NCBI GenBank assembly: GCA_013791775.1
Contig: VMTE01000044.1
Coordinates: 1 to 64,000 of the forward strand
Direction of reading: 5' to 3'
Length of the DNA stretch: 64,000 bases
Source of the DNA: Hyphomonas sp.
Lineage (GTDB): Bacteria > Pseudomonadota > Alphaproteobacteria > Caulobacterales > Hyphomonadaceae
The notes under the pieces are model-generated. The model saw nothing but the letters and a program-made list of their open reading frames with translations. It did not search any database and was not told the origin of the DNA. The stretch's first letter is position 1. Each line of letters opens with the position of its first letter. A program made the translations under genes and the position numbers. Shown one piece after another: positions 1 to 7,778 of this stretch.

Positions 1-7
1 TCGGCCC

Positions 8-60
8 GGATTTCTGTCTCATCTTCACTCCTCGTATCAGTTACGATGAGCCAGAAATCC
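8..60. repeat. Long imperfect inverted repeat (hairpin)
   Basis: The arms at 8-23 and 45-60 are complementary: GGATTTCTG with CAGAAATCC and CTCATC with GATGAG, separated by one mismatch. The loop is about 21 nt. No T-run follows, so it is not a classical terminator. It could be a transposon or integration end or an RNA structure belonging to a gene left of the window. Confidence 0.55.
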
Positions 61-455
61 TCCTTAAGCAATTTGGCCGATCTGTCTCACAGTCGCTGAC
101 GGGGAACATGCCGAAACTACATCACCGCCGCTGGATATGCTTCCGCCGAAAACTGAACGGCTCTAGAGAATAATCGAGGCAATGACCCGCAAAACTCGCC
201 CGCTGCTCTCCCCAGCGAACCCAGGGCATTTGCATATGGCACTGGAGACGGAATCTAACCGCGAACGAACTGGAATCGAACAGGGACCAAACGACTCGAA
301 ACAGAGATTTTTGGCCATATGCGATTGCCCTGCCCGCGAACCGATGGGGTAGGGCCGGTCACCTGCTGAGGAACTGCAATTCCGTCAAGATCAGAACCGT
401 CGCCGTTTTTTGTGTCTTGTGGCACAGGGTCCCCTATATTTGAGGCAATCGTTCT
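61..455. other. Intergenic, no gene seen
   Basis: About 395 bp downstream of the CBASS-like pair. I see no credible reading frame, tRNA or clear terminator. It may be degraded island DNA. Confidence 0.4.
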
Positions 456-1226
456 TCAAAGCCCGAGTCGTTCGCGAATCTGCTCCCATTCCCCAGTGAG
501 GCGCACATTATTTTTGTGAAACACGTTCGATGAGAGAAGAATCGCCGCTGTGGACTTGGTTGTCTCGTAGAACGAGAACAAATCGATCGCCTGGGACTGA
601 GCGGGAGGTCGCGAGAAGGCTGGCTTGCCTGTGAACAGTCGGTTTAGATGCTCAAAAACCTGCTCAGTGCGGTAACGGAGCCATTCCATCCGGAGCCACC
701 GCGCAATGATATCCTCGCTGAAGACCGCCTGAGCCGCGACGGCAAGAAGTTCAAGGCTCGTCGAACGGTTTAAGACGGCGATAAGGTAGACGACGAAGTA
801 GCCAAGGGTCTTCGTTCGCTGTCCGACGAGCATCTTCCGGATGATCCCGTGAGTGAAGAACGTGCTCTCCATGACCGATGCCGCGAGTCGCTTTAGCGGG
901 TTTGTCTGATCGTTGTTGTAGTATCCAACTGTTTGTTCGTGAGTCAGCGCCACACCGAAACTGTTCGATAGTAATTCCTGCCGGCGTTTGTCTTCGGCGC
1001 GAGGAAAGAGATAGAGCTTCTGGATCTGTCCCTGAAAGAAGAACAGCAATACGCAAACGATGAAGACGACCTGCAGGATGTCGTAAGCCAGCGGATAGGC
1101 CGACTTGTCAACGAAGAGCGCCGCAATCGAGAGAATCGAGATCACCCAGAACAGCCCGCCTCCGACCGCTTCGGACTGCTCTATTGGCTTATAGTGGTTG
1201 TCGCGTACAGTATCTACCTTTGGCAT
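456..1226 (-). CDS. Putative CBASS membrane effector (multi-TM protein)
   Basis: A 256-aa protein starting at the ATG at 1226, with GGAGG about 9 nt upstream; a longer open frame to 1658 overlaps the upstream gene and is unlikely. Hydrophobic segments lie at about residues 25-42, 50-68 and 142-158, with a weaker one near 162-178. A charged cytosolic-looking stretch separates the first pair, and the C-terminal third is soluble. It starts 17 bp after the stop of a CD-NTase gene on the same strand, where CBASS effectors sit. Membrane effectors of the SMODS-associated 4TM type disrupt the inner membrane on binding a cyclic nucleotide. That role is inferred from context and topology; I cannot place it firmly in a named family. 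Confidence 0.6.
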   Translation of the reverse strand: MPKVDTVRDNHYKPIEQSEAVGGGLFWVISILSIAALFVDKSAYPLAYDILQVVFIVCVLLFFFQGQIQKLYLFPRAEDKRRQELLSNSFGVALTHEQTVGYYNNDQTNPLKRLAASVMESTFFTHGIIRKMLVGQRTKTLGYFVVYLIAVLNRSTSLELLAVAAQAVFSEDIIARWLRMEWLRYRTEQVFEHLNRLFTGKPAFSRPPAQSQAIDLFSFYETTKSTAAILLSSNVFHKNNVRLTGEWEQIRERLGL

Positions 1227-1243
1227 CCATTTATCCCTCCGAC

Positions 1244-2683
1244 TTACTTGATCACGACGTAGAAAGGGTCGCTGAATCCCACGAGCCGATCGTCGCGTCT
1301 GCGAATGATAAATGCTTCCGCCATGTGGACCCCGCGGTATTCGAGCGCTTCCCACCGGCGGTCGCCCTCGGTGGGTTGCTCGAAACCGCCCCGTCCTTTT
1401 TTGAGAGCCATCGCCACTGCGCCGGTGTTGGTAATGCGCCACCGGACGTAGCAGTCCGCAGGCACTGTCTGGTACTTGTTGACGCCGACGTCGAACCAGA
1501 GCCCGCCGCGCGGGGGCAATGCCTCGCCTGACCTGATCCAATGCCCCCCGCCGGAAAACTGAGAGGCGCGGTACTCGGCTGATATGTGGACATTCCGGGA
1601 AACATGTTCGGCTGGTTGCCAACGAGGGGCTTGAAGGTGGGCGGGCGTCCGGAACCACGCCGGGAGGATACCGATACCGAAGTCGATCACGTTATCAACC
1701 AGGCTATCAAGATGAGCAGCCCCTTCCATAAGAAGCGAGCGCGTCTGGTTTGTCGCAATTGCCTCTACCTTTACTACGTTTTCCCCCTTTGCAAACTCGT
1801 CACCGAAAACCTTGCGCCATTTCTCTATGCTGTCGGGCCGAGTTTCGGCATTTATCGCTTCATCGATCCATTTCCGGTATTTGTTTACGAAGTTTCGGAA
1901 GTTCGCATACTGAGTGTCGTTCCAGAGAACGGCAAAGTCCTCGCCGGCGAGCGAAGGGTTTGGGACTACCGGCTTGTCCGGCCGCGCTTGCAGCCATTCG
2001 TCGAGCCTACCCATAATCGTCTGCAGCGCACTTGGCGTGTCCGCGAAGGCCTCAGAATCTTTATCGAACCATTCGATCCGGTGACCGATGAGAGTCGTCA
2101 AAAGCACCGAGGGACAACTGAAACGCTTCTTAATGTCCCGAATGTATTTGATTAGCCGTGTCGCCTTGCGAAACGAGTTGTTACCCGAGTATCCGTTTCT
2201 CTCGCGTATCCATCGTGTGTACTCGATGGGCTGGGATTCATCGAACTTATCATTGCGCTTGTCGCAAACCTCCAGCGCTCCCTGATACTCGCGATCCATC
2301 ACCAGCGGAGCGAGATCGATCTTGCAATCGTCGGCATAGGTAATTGTAACGCAGTAATCATGGATTACGGTCTTGTCAGAATATCGACCGCTTTCAAGGA
2401 AAACGCGGCCTAAGTCTTTCACATACTGAGCGGCACTCCAACCATCAACTGATCGAACCCGAATGAGCAAATCCGCGTCGAATTCCCCGCTGTCCACCGG
2501 GCGAATGATGGTGTCGTGCGCCCAAGAACCCTGCTCGATGAAAGCAGAAATTTTCGGTTCCCAATTGGATGCTCTTAGGAAGCTCTTGATAGTCTCAGCT
2601 CGGTCTTCGAGCTGGGTGATCCGAGTTTGATTGAGATTTACGGTATCAGATAGAAGCTCTTTGAAGTCATTTACAAGTTTCAT
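1244..2683 (-). CDS. CD-NTase (cGAS/DncV-like nucleotidyltransferase), CBASS signal synthase
   Basis: A 479-aa protein. The nucleotidyltransferase core shows the GS motif at residues 52-53 (QGSWAHDT), metal-binding Asp69 and Asp71 (FDADLLI) and a third carboxylate Asp123 (KIDLAPLV). The last ~120 residues match the AGS-C sensor domain fused to some SMODS enzymes (VRWRITNTG, then YRGVHMAEAF and SDPFYVVIK). Such enzymes make cyclic oligonucleotides on phage infection. The start at 2683 has a G-rich ribosome site just upstream. It is the first gene of a two-gene unit with the membrane protein at 456-1226. No Cap2/Cap3 ancillary genes are visible, so a minimal type I CBASS is the best reading. 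The nucleotide product cannot be read from sequence. Confidence 0.88.
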   Translation of the reverse strand: MKLVNDFKELLSDTVNLNQTRITQLEDRAETIKSFLRASNWEPKISAFIEQGSWAHDTIIRPVDSGEFDADLLIRVRSVDGWSAAQYVKDLGRVFLESGRYSDKTVIHDYCVTITYADDCKIDLAPLVMDREYQGALEVCDKRNDKFDESQPIEYTRWIRERNGYSGNNSFRKATRLIKYIRDIKKRFSCPSVLLTTLIGHRIEWFDKDSEAFADTPSALQTIMGRLDEWLQARPDKPVVPNPSLAGEDFAVLWNDTQYANFRNFVNKYRKWIDEAINAETRPDSIEKWRKVFGDEFAKGENVVKVEAIATNQTRSLLMEGAAHLDSLVDNVIDFGIGILPAWFRTPAHLQAPRWQPAEHVSRNVHISAEYRASQFSGGGHWIRSGEALPPRGGLWFDVGVNKYQTVPADCYVRWRITNTGAVAMALKKGRGGFEQPTEGDRRWEALEYRGVHMAEAFIIRRRDDRLVGFSDPFYVVIK

Positions 2684-2954
2684 GTTGTCCCCCTAGATAA
2701 GAAAGTAATTTATCTTAGGGTTGATTGCAATTGACGATGGGGGCTCGAACCGCATGGCATGTCGTGGGCTTTGCTTTCTCTCCCAACTCCTGCCGCACAG
2801 ACCCGCTGCCGCTGGCGAGATCTGAGTGACAGACATTCTTTTGACGGACGTTGTTTGGCTGTGGCCTCTGCTGTCGAGCATTGACCCGACGGTATGACTG
2901 ACATTGACCGTTGAGATGGTTGATCCAAAACGCTGTGCACTTGATAGCTCAAAC

Positions 2955-3112
2955 GCTTCGTATCTCGATCCACCATAGGAAAAATAGAGCTGAAAATACT
3001 CCTACAAAATACCCTACAAATATCCCTACATTTTGAAATTCATCGCTCTTAAAGCCTTGAAAAATATTATTAAAAAAGTATCTATGGAGCGCTTCGCCCG
3101 CTCCAGAAGAAA
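2955..3112. repeat. Direct repeat copy A (putative att-like site)
   Basis: About 158 bp, imperfectly repeated in the same orientation at 6207-6365. Shared blocks include CTACAAATATCCCTACA and the end CCCGCTCCAGAAGAAA. It carries three CCTACA motifs in tandem, like integrase arm sites, and ends with CCCGCTCCA, the usual 3' end of proteobacterial tRNA-Gly. The terminal part can also fold (TGGAGCG pairing with CGCTCCA). No complete tRNA is present. The rest of 2684-3345 has no convincing gene. Confidence 0.6.
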
Positions 3113-3286
3113 TACAATAAAAACAAGGCATTAAGAGTGCGAAGTGCAGCGCTTGGTATCGCCGTTTTTGGCAAAGTAAGTTCCCTGCAAGTTTGGTTGA
3201 ATGAGCGGTGTAGGTGGCTCGTGCCGGCGGCTGGTGAACGCTCAAGCCTTCCGCCGGCCCGGCCGACCGTGCAAATGGATGCGGTT

Positions 3287-3320
3287 ATCCTTTAATAGTG
3301 GTCCGGCGCTATTAAAGGAT
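3287..3320. repeat. Perfect 12-bp inverted repeat downstream of fic
   Basis: ATCCTTTAATAG at 3287-3298 and CTATTAAAGGAT at 3309-3320 are exact complements around a 10-nt loop. The repeat lies 26 bp past the fic stop codon. It is AT-rich and lacks a T-tract on the fic strand, so it may be a weak terminator, a stabilising 3' hairpin or a protein-binding palindrome. Confidence 0.6.
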
Positions 3321-3345
3321 CCACCAAGGTCATTCCCCACTCGCA

Positions 3346-4878
3346 TCAGGTTTGAGAAATCGCCTCTCGCAGCGTATTTGCAATGATATCGGCAAACGGA
3401 CCAATATTCCCGTCGACGCTCGCTTGTTCGAGGGCGGACATATATGCGTCGCGCTGTTCTACGCGGATGATTGTCCAGGGTAGTCCGGCGGCGGCCATCA
3501 TCACGTTCATCAGGAACCGCGCGGTGCGGCCGTTGCCGTCGAAATAGGGATGGATGTAGACGAAGATGAAGTGACTGAGCACGATGCGGGCGGCAGGGTT
3601 TTCTTCTTCGCTGAGCAACTCGAAAAAGACCGGCATACAGTCACGGACTGCTTCGACCCGAAGGGGCACATGCATCGAACGGCGGATGTAGACGGGGCCG
3701 TTTCTATATCCAGCGAGTTGGGCCGCAGGGACGAGACCCGCAGTGATGGATGGCGCGAACAGTTCACGGTACCAGCTGCCAAGGTCATCATTCACGGCCT
3801 GGCCTGGATTTTTGCCCTCGAGGACGGCGCGGATGGTTTGCTTGACGGCCTGGAAAGCCAGCCAGTACCCGCGCGCCGCGAGCGCGTTCTTGTGTTCGAG
3901 GTCCTGGGCGTTGGCCTCCGGGTTCCAGGCACCCGTCCTGACCCGCTCAATCAGCTCACGGGACACCCTGTAGCCTTCGATTGATAGCGAATGGTAGGCG
4001 TCGGTGACGTACACGGCTTCAACCGCTGCAAGATAGGCGTCGATATCATTTGGTGCAGGTTCGGCCGGCGGCAGGCGCGCGATGACGTCTTCCCGCATGC
4101 CCGACCAGAGAAGGCGTATCCGGTTCACATGCGGAGACACCGGGCGGCCCACTCCCAGGACAGGAATGATACGATCGAACGGATCCGACTCGCGCACTTC
4201 GTGAAGGGCGGCCTTCATGGCAGCAAGGATATCATCCGCGATGCGGGAATTGCCGATATTGCGGAAAGCGCCTGCGAGACGCCCGGCTGCGCGGGTGTGC
4301 CCGCCGGCAAGCAGGCGGGCGAGAAGTCCCGAAGCATCCGGGATGGTTGCGAGCAGGGCGCGCGCGTCGGTCGGATGATTGGCGAAGAAGCTGTCGCTGA
4401 CAAGGATCAGCGCGGCTTCCAGTGTGAACACCCGCATATTATCGACGGTCGTCAGGTCGCTGCCTTCGGCAATTCGCGCGCGCGCCTCGAAGACTGATGT
4501 TCCATGCGGAAAGTCGGTCGCGCCATTGCGCGCGTTCGGCGCTCGGACCAAGAGTTGAGTTGGGACGGTCCGGTTCCCAGAAAGCAGGACAAGCGATTGT
4601 TCAGGTGACAGGCTCCAAGCCTCGCCGAAGCGTACGCCGAAATACTGCGCAATAAAGTCCCAGTATGAAGTGTACCAGGCCGTACTCTCGCCCACCGCTT
4701 CGTCCGGCCGTGATGAAATGTACCAGCCTTTCATGACCTCCTTGAGGAACCCCGCGTTCAGCAAACGCTCGCGGTGCGTTCGGGTGAGGTCGGTTGAGCG
4801 GATTGCAACGGTGCCGCCTAACTGCAGCGCCTCGAGCGCTTCAAGCGAAGCGGCAAGTTTTTCCGGAGCAATCGCCAT
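3346..4878 (-). CDS. Fic-domain AMPylase with N-terminal AbiEi-like winged helix
   Basis: A 510-aa protein. Residues about 5-60 resemble the AbiEi-type antitoxin winged helix (LLNAGFLKEVMKGWYISS). The C-terminal Fic domain has the full active-site motif HPYFDGNGRTAR starting at His443. An inhibitory-helix motif (S297-L-S-I-E301-G302) fits the S/T-xxx-E-G/N autoinhibition signature, so the enzyme is likely self-inhibited until triggered. Fic proteins usually transfer AMP to a hydroxyl of a target protein; the target is unknown. It stands alone on its strand, with no separate antitoxin gene next to it, inside the repeat-bounded cassette. The winged helix may bind the four repeated boxes immediately upstream, giving autoregulation; that is inference. 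Confidence 0.88.
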   Translation of the reverse strand: MAIAPEKLAASLEALEALQLGGTVAIRSTDLTRTHRERLLNAGFLKEVMKGWYISSRPDEAVGESTAWYTSYWDFIAQYFGVRFGEAWSLSPEQSLVLLSGNRTVPTQLLVRAPNARNGATDFPHGTSVFEARARIAEGSDLTTVDNMRVFTLEAALILVSDSFFANHPTDARALLATIPDASGLLARLLAGGHTRAAGRLAGAFRNIGNSRIADDILAAMKAALHEVRESDPFDRIIPVLGVGRPVSPHVNRIRLLWSGMREDVIARLPPAEPAPNDIDAYLAAVEAVYVTDAYHSLSIEGYRVSRELIERVRTGAWNPEANAQDLEHKNALAARGYWLAFQAVKQTIRAVLEGKNPGQAVNDDLGSWYRELFAPSITAGLVPAAQLAGYRNGPVYIRRSMHVPLRVEAVRDCMPVFFELLSEEENPAARIVLSHFIFVYIHPYFDGNGRTARFLMNVMMAAAGLPWTIIRVEQRDAYMSALEQASVDGNIGPFADIIANTLREAISQT

Positions 4879-4890
4879 TTGTGTTCAATT

Positions 4891-4986
4891 CCCAGCTTGT
4901 TGTGCTGCACAGAACTTAGCTTTTTCTGCTGTGCAACATTTAGCTTATTGTGTCGATCACTATTTAGCTTATTGTGCGAATAAATC
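4891..4986. promoter_or_regulatory. Four-box operator array at exact 24-bp period upstream of fic
   Basis: Four boxes AGCTTGTTGTGC (4894-4905), AGCTTTTTCTGC (4918-4929), AGCTTATTGTGT (4942-4953) and AGCTTATTGTGC (4966-4977) start exactly 24 bp apart. They lie directly upstream of the fic start at 4878. A spacing near two helical turns puts every box on about the same face of the DNA, as expected for cooperative repressor binding. The likely ligand is the winged helix of the adjacent Fic protein. Confidence 0.7.
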
Positions 4987-5340
4987 GTTACTCCCAGCCA
5001 GGTTCACTCGGAAAAGCGTGCCTTTATCAGAAGGTTAGACTGGAGCTCACCTGGATATCCGCGCGCGTCTTTCGCGGGACGTGAGCCAGGCGGAGAGACA
5101 GCGCTGCCAGTTCGGGGGCTGGGATCAACGCAGCGCCATTGGCACATCCCCCGTGCCGCATGCCTAAACTCAGCCGTTAAACTTTTCGATCATTATGCCA
5201 GCACTGCTCCGCTGTCGCAGCTTCTGCTCGTTCGATGCGAAGTACACCGGCTCGAACTTTATCCCGTTTTGTAGGGCAGTTTCTGCTTGCGCCGGCATCG
5301 AGGTCACTCGAGACTGCGCGTCTCATTGCGACCTATTATC
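4987..5340. other. Intergenic, no gene seen
   Basis: About 350 bp between the fic operator array and the next gene. Short open frames here lack a ribosome site and recognisable content. Confidence 0.4.
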
Positions 5341-6090
5341 ATGCTCCAGACCATCCCCCTTGCCAATGATGAGCCGGCGCTAGCAGGCGCCCCCATGATC
5401 TGCGCTGCACAAAAGGTGCTGGCGTTTCTGGCCCAGCACGAAACCATCGGGCTCACCAAGGGCAAGGCGTTCCAGCGCAGTTTCGTCCACTGGGCAGCGG
5501 CAGAGTTCGCCTGGCCGGGCTTGGAAGAAGACAAGCTCTTTCTCGTCAACAAGGTGCTGAACGAATACGATTTCCCGCCGCTCGAGGCGCTGCACTTCGT
5601 GCTTCTAAAGCTGAAACTCATCCGGCACGAAAAGCTGATCTGTAGGCTGACAAAAGCGGGCAGGGTGATGGTGGGGGCGCCCGGCGATCTCTTTAACAGC
5701 ATCGCGCCCTTCTACCTGTTCCAGGTCGATCACGCCGCGTCGTCGCGGCTGCCTGAACCGCCACTCGAAAACTGGAGCCTTTACCTCAACCTGCTGCACG
5801 TCGAAGCGGCACGCGGCGTGACCTGCGGCATCTTGCGGGAAGCGCTCTTCGGTAAGCCGGATCCGGCAGATTTATACGACCGGGTTCCCGGCATAATTTG
5901 GAACCAGGTCTTGCGCCCGCTATGCTGGGTCGGCCTTCTGGAGGACGTTACGACCGGCGAGCACCCGCATTTCGAGGACAGGCGTTATGTCACGACGCCG
6001 CTGTGGGCGAAGGCCTTTGAGTACACACCAGCGGGTGCCCAGGTATCGGTCATGGCAGCTCACCGGTTTCGGCGGGATCATCCTGTTTAG
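5341..6090 (+). CDS. Conserved-looking protein of unknown function
   Basis: Up to 249 aa from the ATG at 5341; a second in-frame ATG at 5395 would give 231 aa, and neither has a strong ribosome site. It is soluble, without a signal peptide or membrane segment. The N-terminal half is helical and basic with a FAWPGLEEDKLFLVNKVLNE stretch, followed by a LTKAGR segment like the wing of a winged helix. It resembles hypothetical proteins of alphaproteobacterial accessory regions, but I cannot name a function. It lies between fic and repeat copy B, divergent from fic, so it probably travels with the cassette. Confidence 0.6.
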   Translation: MLQTIPLANDEPALAGAPMICAAQKVLAFLAQHETIGLTKGKAFQRSFVHWAAAEFAWPGLEEDKLFLVNKVLNEYDFPPLEALHFVLLKLKLIRHEKLICRLTKAGRVMVGAPGDLFNSIAPFYLFQVDHAASSRLPEPPLENWSLYLNLLHVEAARGVTCGILREALFGKPDPADLYDRVPGIIWNQVLRPLCWVGLLEDVTTGEHPHFEDRRYVTTPLWAKAFEYTPAGAQVSVMAAHRFRRDHPV

Positions 6091-6206
6091 GAGCGGACAC
6101 CTATTGCGCCGCTCCGGTGCTGAGCGTTTTCGCGGCTCAGTCTGGCGGGAGGATGTTCGATTGGAAAGCCGGTTGAAAAATTTCAGGAGACCGCGATTGG
6201 GTCGAT

Positions 6207-6365
6207 GCTTCGAATCTGGATTCACGATAGGAAAAAAAGAGGCGAAAATCATCCTACGAGCTTCCCTACAAATATCCCTACAAATCAAAAACTACTCGCC
6301 TTTAAAACCCAGTAAAATAAAGGTTTTTAATTTTCGATGGAGAGCCTCACCCGCTCCAGAAGAAA
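6207..6365. repeat. Direct repeat copy B (putative att-like site)
   Basis: Partner of 2955-3112, same orientation and about three-quarters identical by eye. It keeps two CCCTACA motifs and the CTCACCCGCTCCA end followed by GAAGAAA. The pair brackets about 3.2 kb containing fic and the gene at 5341. Stops in the frame that is open in copy A argue against conservation as coding sequence. Confidence 0.6.
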
Positions 6366-6444
6366 ACTTTCGCAGAACCGGAAAATTGACCACGCGGCTG
6401 GCGCCGTGCGGTCTGCGATCCGTGTTGAACTAGCCGGCGGATGG

Positions 6445-6472
6445 CCGTCCACAAACTGTCCACAAGAGACTC
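6445..6472. repeat. 28-bp dispersed repeat, copy 1
   Basis: Differs by a single base from 43977-44004. It contains two GTCCACAA words 11 bp apart (GTCCACAAACTGTCCACAAG), loosely like DnaA-box cores. Function unknown. Confidence 0.5.
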
Positions 6473-6531
6473 CATAAGTGGGGCGGACTTGTGGAGTGTT
6501 TGCGCCTGCGGCGTGTGTTTGGCTTGACCAA

Positions 6532-6547
6532 ATGTCACCGGTGTCAT
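6532..6547. promoter_or_regulatory. LacI-type operator, pectin regulon (PL10 promoter)
   Basis: ATGTCACCGGTGTCAT, a near-palindrome centred on ACCGGT, 50 bp upstream of the pectate lyase start. A TTGACC -35 candidate at 6524-6529 places the operator over the spacer and -10 region, so a bound repressor would block transcription. Confidence 0.75.
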
Positions 6548-6596
6548 TATGTTGGCGGATCGGGCCGGCGGAGACCGGGGCGCCGGGAGGCAGGAC

Positions 6597-7778
6597 ATGG
6601 CAGGCACAGGCAACCGGCGGAGCGGCGTACGGCGATGGCTGGCGGGCGGCGCGGTGATGCTGCTGGCGCTGGCGGGGCCGGCGATGGCGCAGGGCCTGCC
6701 GATCGACGGGTTCGAGGATGCGATCCATCACTGGCAGATGAAGCGGGGCAGCGATTATCCGCGCCACGCGGAAAGCGATGTCCGGGCCATCGCCGACAAT
6801 ATCCTGCTGCTGCAGCGCAATCATGGCGGCTGGGTGCAGAACCGGGATCCGCTGCAGGTGATGGGCGCCGGGGACGTGGCGCAGCTGCTGGCCGAGAAGG
6901 ACGAGGTTGCCGGAAGCTTCGACAACCGGAATGTCTTTACACAGATCGAATACCTGATGGGCGCGTTTGCGATCACCAGCGATGCGCGTTATCGCGAAGG
7001 CGCCGAGCGCGGCCTTGGATATCTCCTGCGCAACCAGTTTGCGGGATGCGGGGGCTGGCCGCACACGGTTCCGGCGGCGAATGACTACCAGTCGCGCCTG
7101 ACGGTGGCGGATGAAGTGTTCTCCGGGCCGCTGATCCTGCTGCGCCGGATTTCCGAGGCGAAGGCCCCGTTCGATGCGTTTGACGCGGAGACGCGGACGA
7201 CGGCGAAGGCGGCACTGGTGCGCGGCGAGGACTGCCTGCTGCGGGTGCAGGTGCGCCAGGGCGACACGCTGACCGGATGGGCGGGGCAGTACGATCCGGT
7301 GACGCTGGCGCTGATGGGCGGGCGCAGTTTCGAGCTGCCGGGCATCGTTTCGCAGGAGACGGTAGCGATCGTGAAATACCTGATGTCGATCAAGGACCCG
7401 TCGCCGGAGGTGATTGCCAGCGTGACCGGCGCGGCGACATGGTTGCGCGCGGTGCAGATCGACGGCGTGCGGCTGGAGACTGTGACGCTGAACGCTGAAG
7501 AGTCCTACAAGTATCACGATGCCAAGTTCGACAGGCGCCTGGTGGACGATCCGGAGGCGCCGCCCTTGTGGTCGCGTTTCTATGATCTGGGCGACAATAC
7601 GCCGGTGCTGGCGAACCGCGACGGTGTGCGGGTTGAGCGCTACGACCAGATCGATCCCGAGCGGCGCACGGGTTATAGCTGGTATGGCAACTGGGCGCAG
7701 ACGCTGTTGGCGAAGGACTATCCGAAATGGCACTGCCGCGTGCTGGGCGAGACCGTCGAGGGCGGACCGTGTCCGTGA
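6597..7778 (+). CDS. Pectate lyase, PL10-like
   Basis: A 393-aa secreted protein that cleaves polygalacturonate by beta-elimination. The ATG at 6597 has GGGAGG upstream and opens with a signal peptide ending near AMAQG. The mature part has PL10-type (alpha/alpha toroid) features: HHWQMKRGSDYPRH, NHGGWVQNRD, GCGGWPHTVP and the C-terminal GYSWYGNWAQTLL. Length fits the family. A LacI-type operator lies just upstream, and its stop overlaps the GTG start of the following esterase, so the two form an operon that would deliver pectate oligomers to the TonB receptor encoded nearby. Confidence 0.85.
   Translation: MAGTGNRRSGVRRWLAGGAVMLLALAGPAMAQGLPIDGFEDAIHHWQMKRGSDYPRHAESDVRAIADNILLLQRNHGGWVQNRDPLQVMGAGDVAQLLAEKDEVAGSFDNRNVFTQIEYLMGAFAITSDARYREGAERGLGYLLRNQFAGCGGWPHTVPAANDYQSRLTVADEVFSGPLILLRRISEAKAPFDAFDAETRTTAKAALVRGEDCLLRVQVRQGDTLTGWAGQYDPVTLALMGGRSFELPGIVSQETVAIVKYLMSIKDPSPEVIASVTGAATWLRAVQIDGVRLETVTLNAEESYKYHDAKFDRRLVDDPEAPPLWSRFYDLGDNTPVLANRDGVRVERYDQIDPERRTGYSWYGNWAQTLLAKDYPKWHCRVLGETVEGGPCP

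Noticed and set aside
3081-3105. Possible tRNA-Gly gene at the repeat end
   Set aside because: Only the acceptor-like CCCGCTCCA end is present; no T-arm, anticodon or D-arm can be folded.
2949-3245. 98-codon minus-strand frame through repeat copy A with a hydrophobic end
   Set aside because: The corresponding frame in copy B is broken by stops and no ribosome site is seen; the similarity is better explained as DNA repeat.
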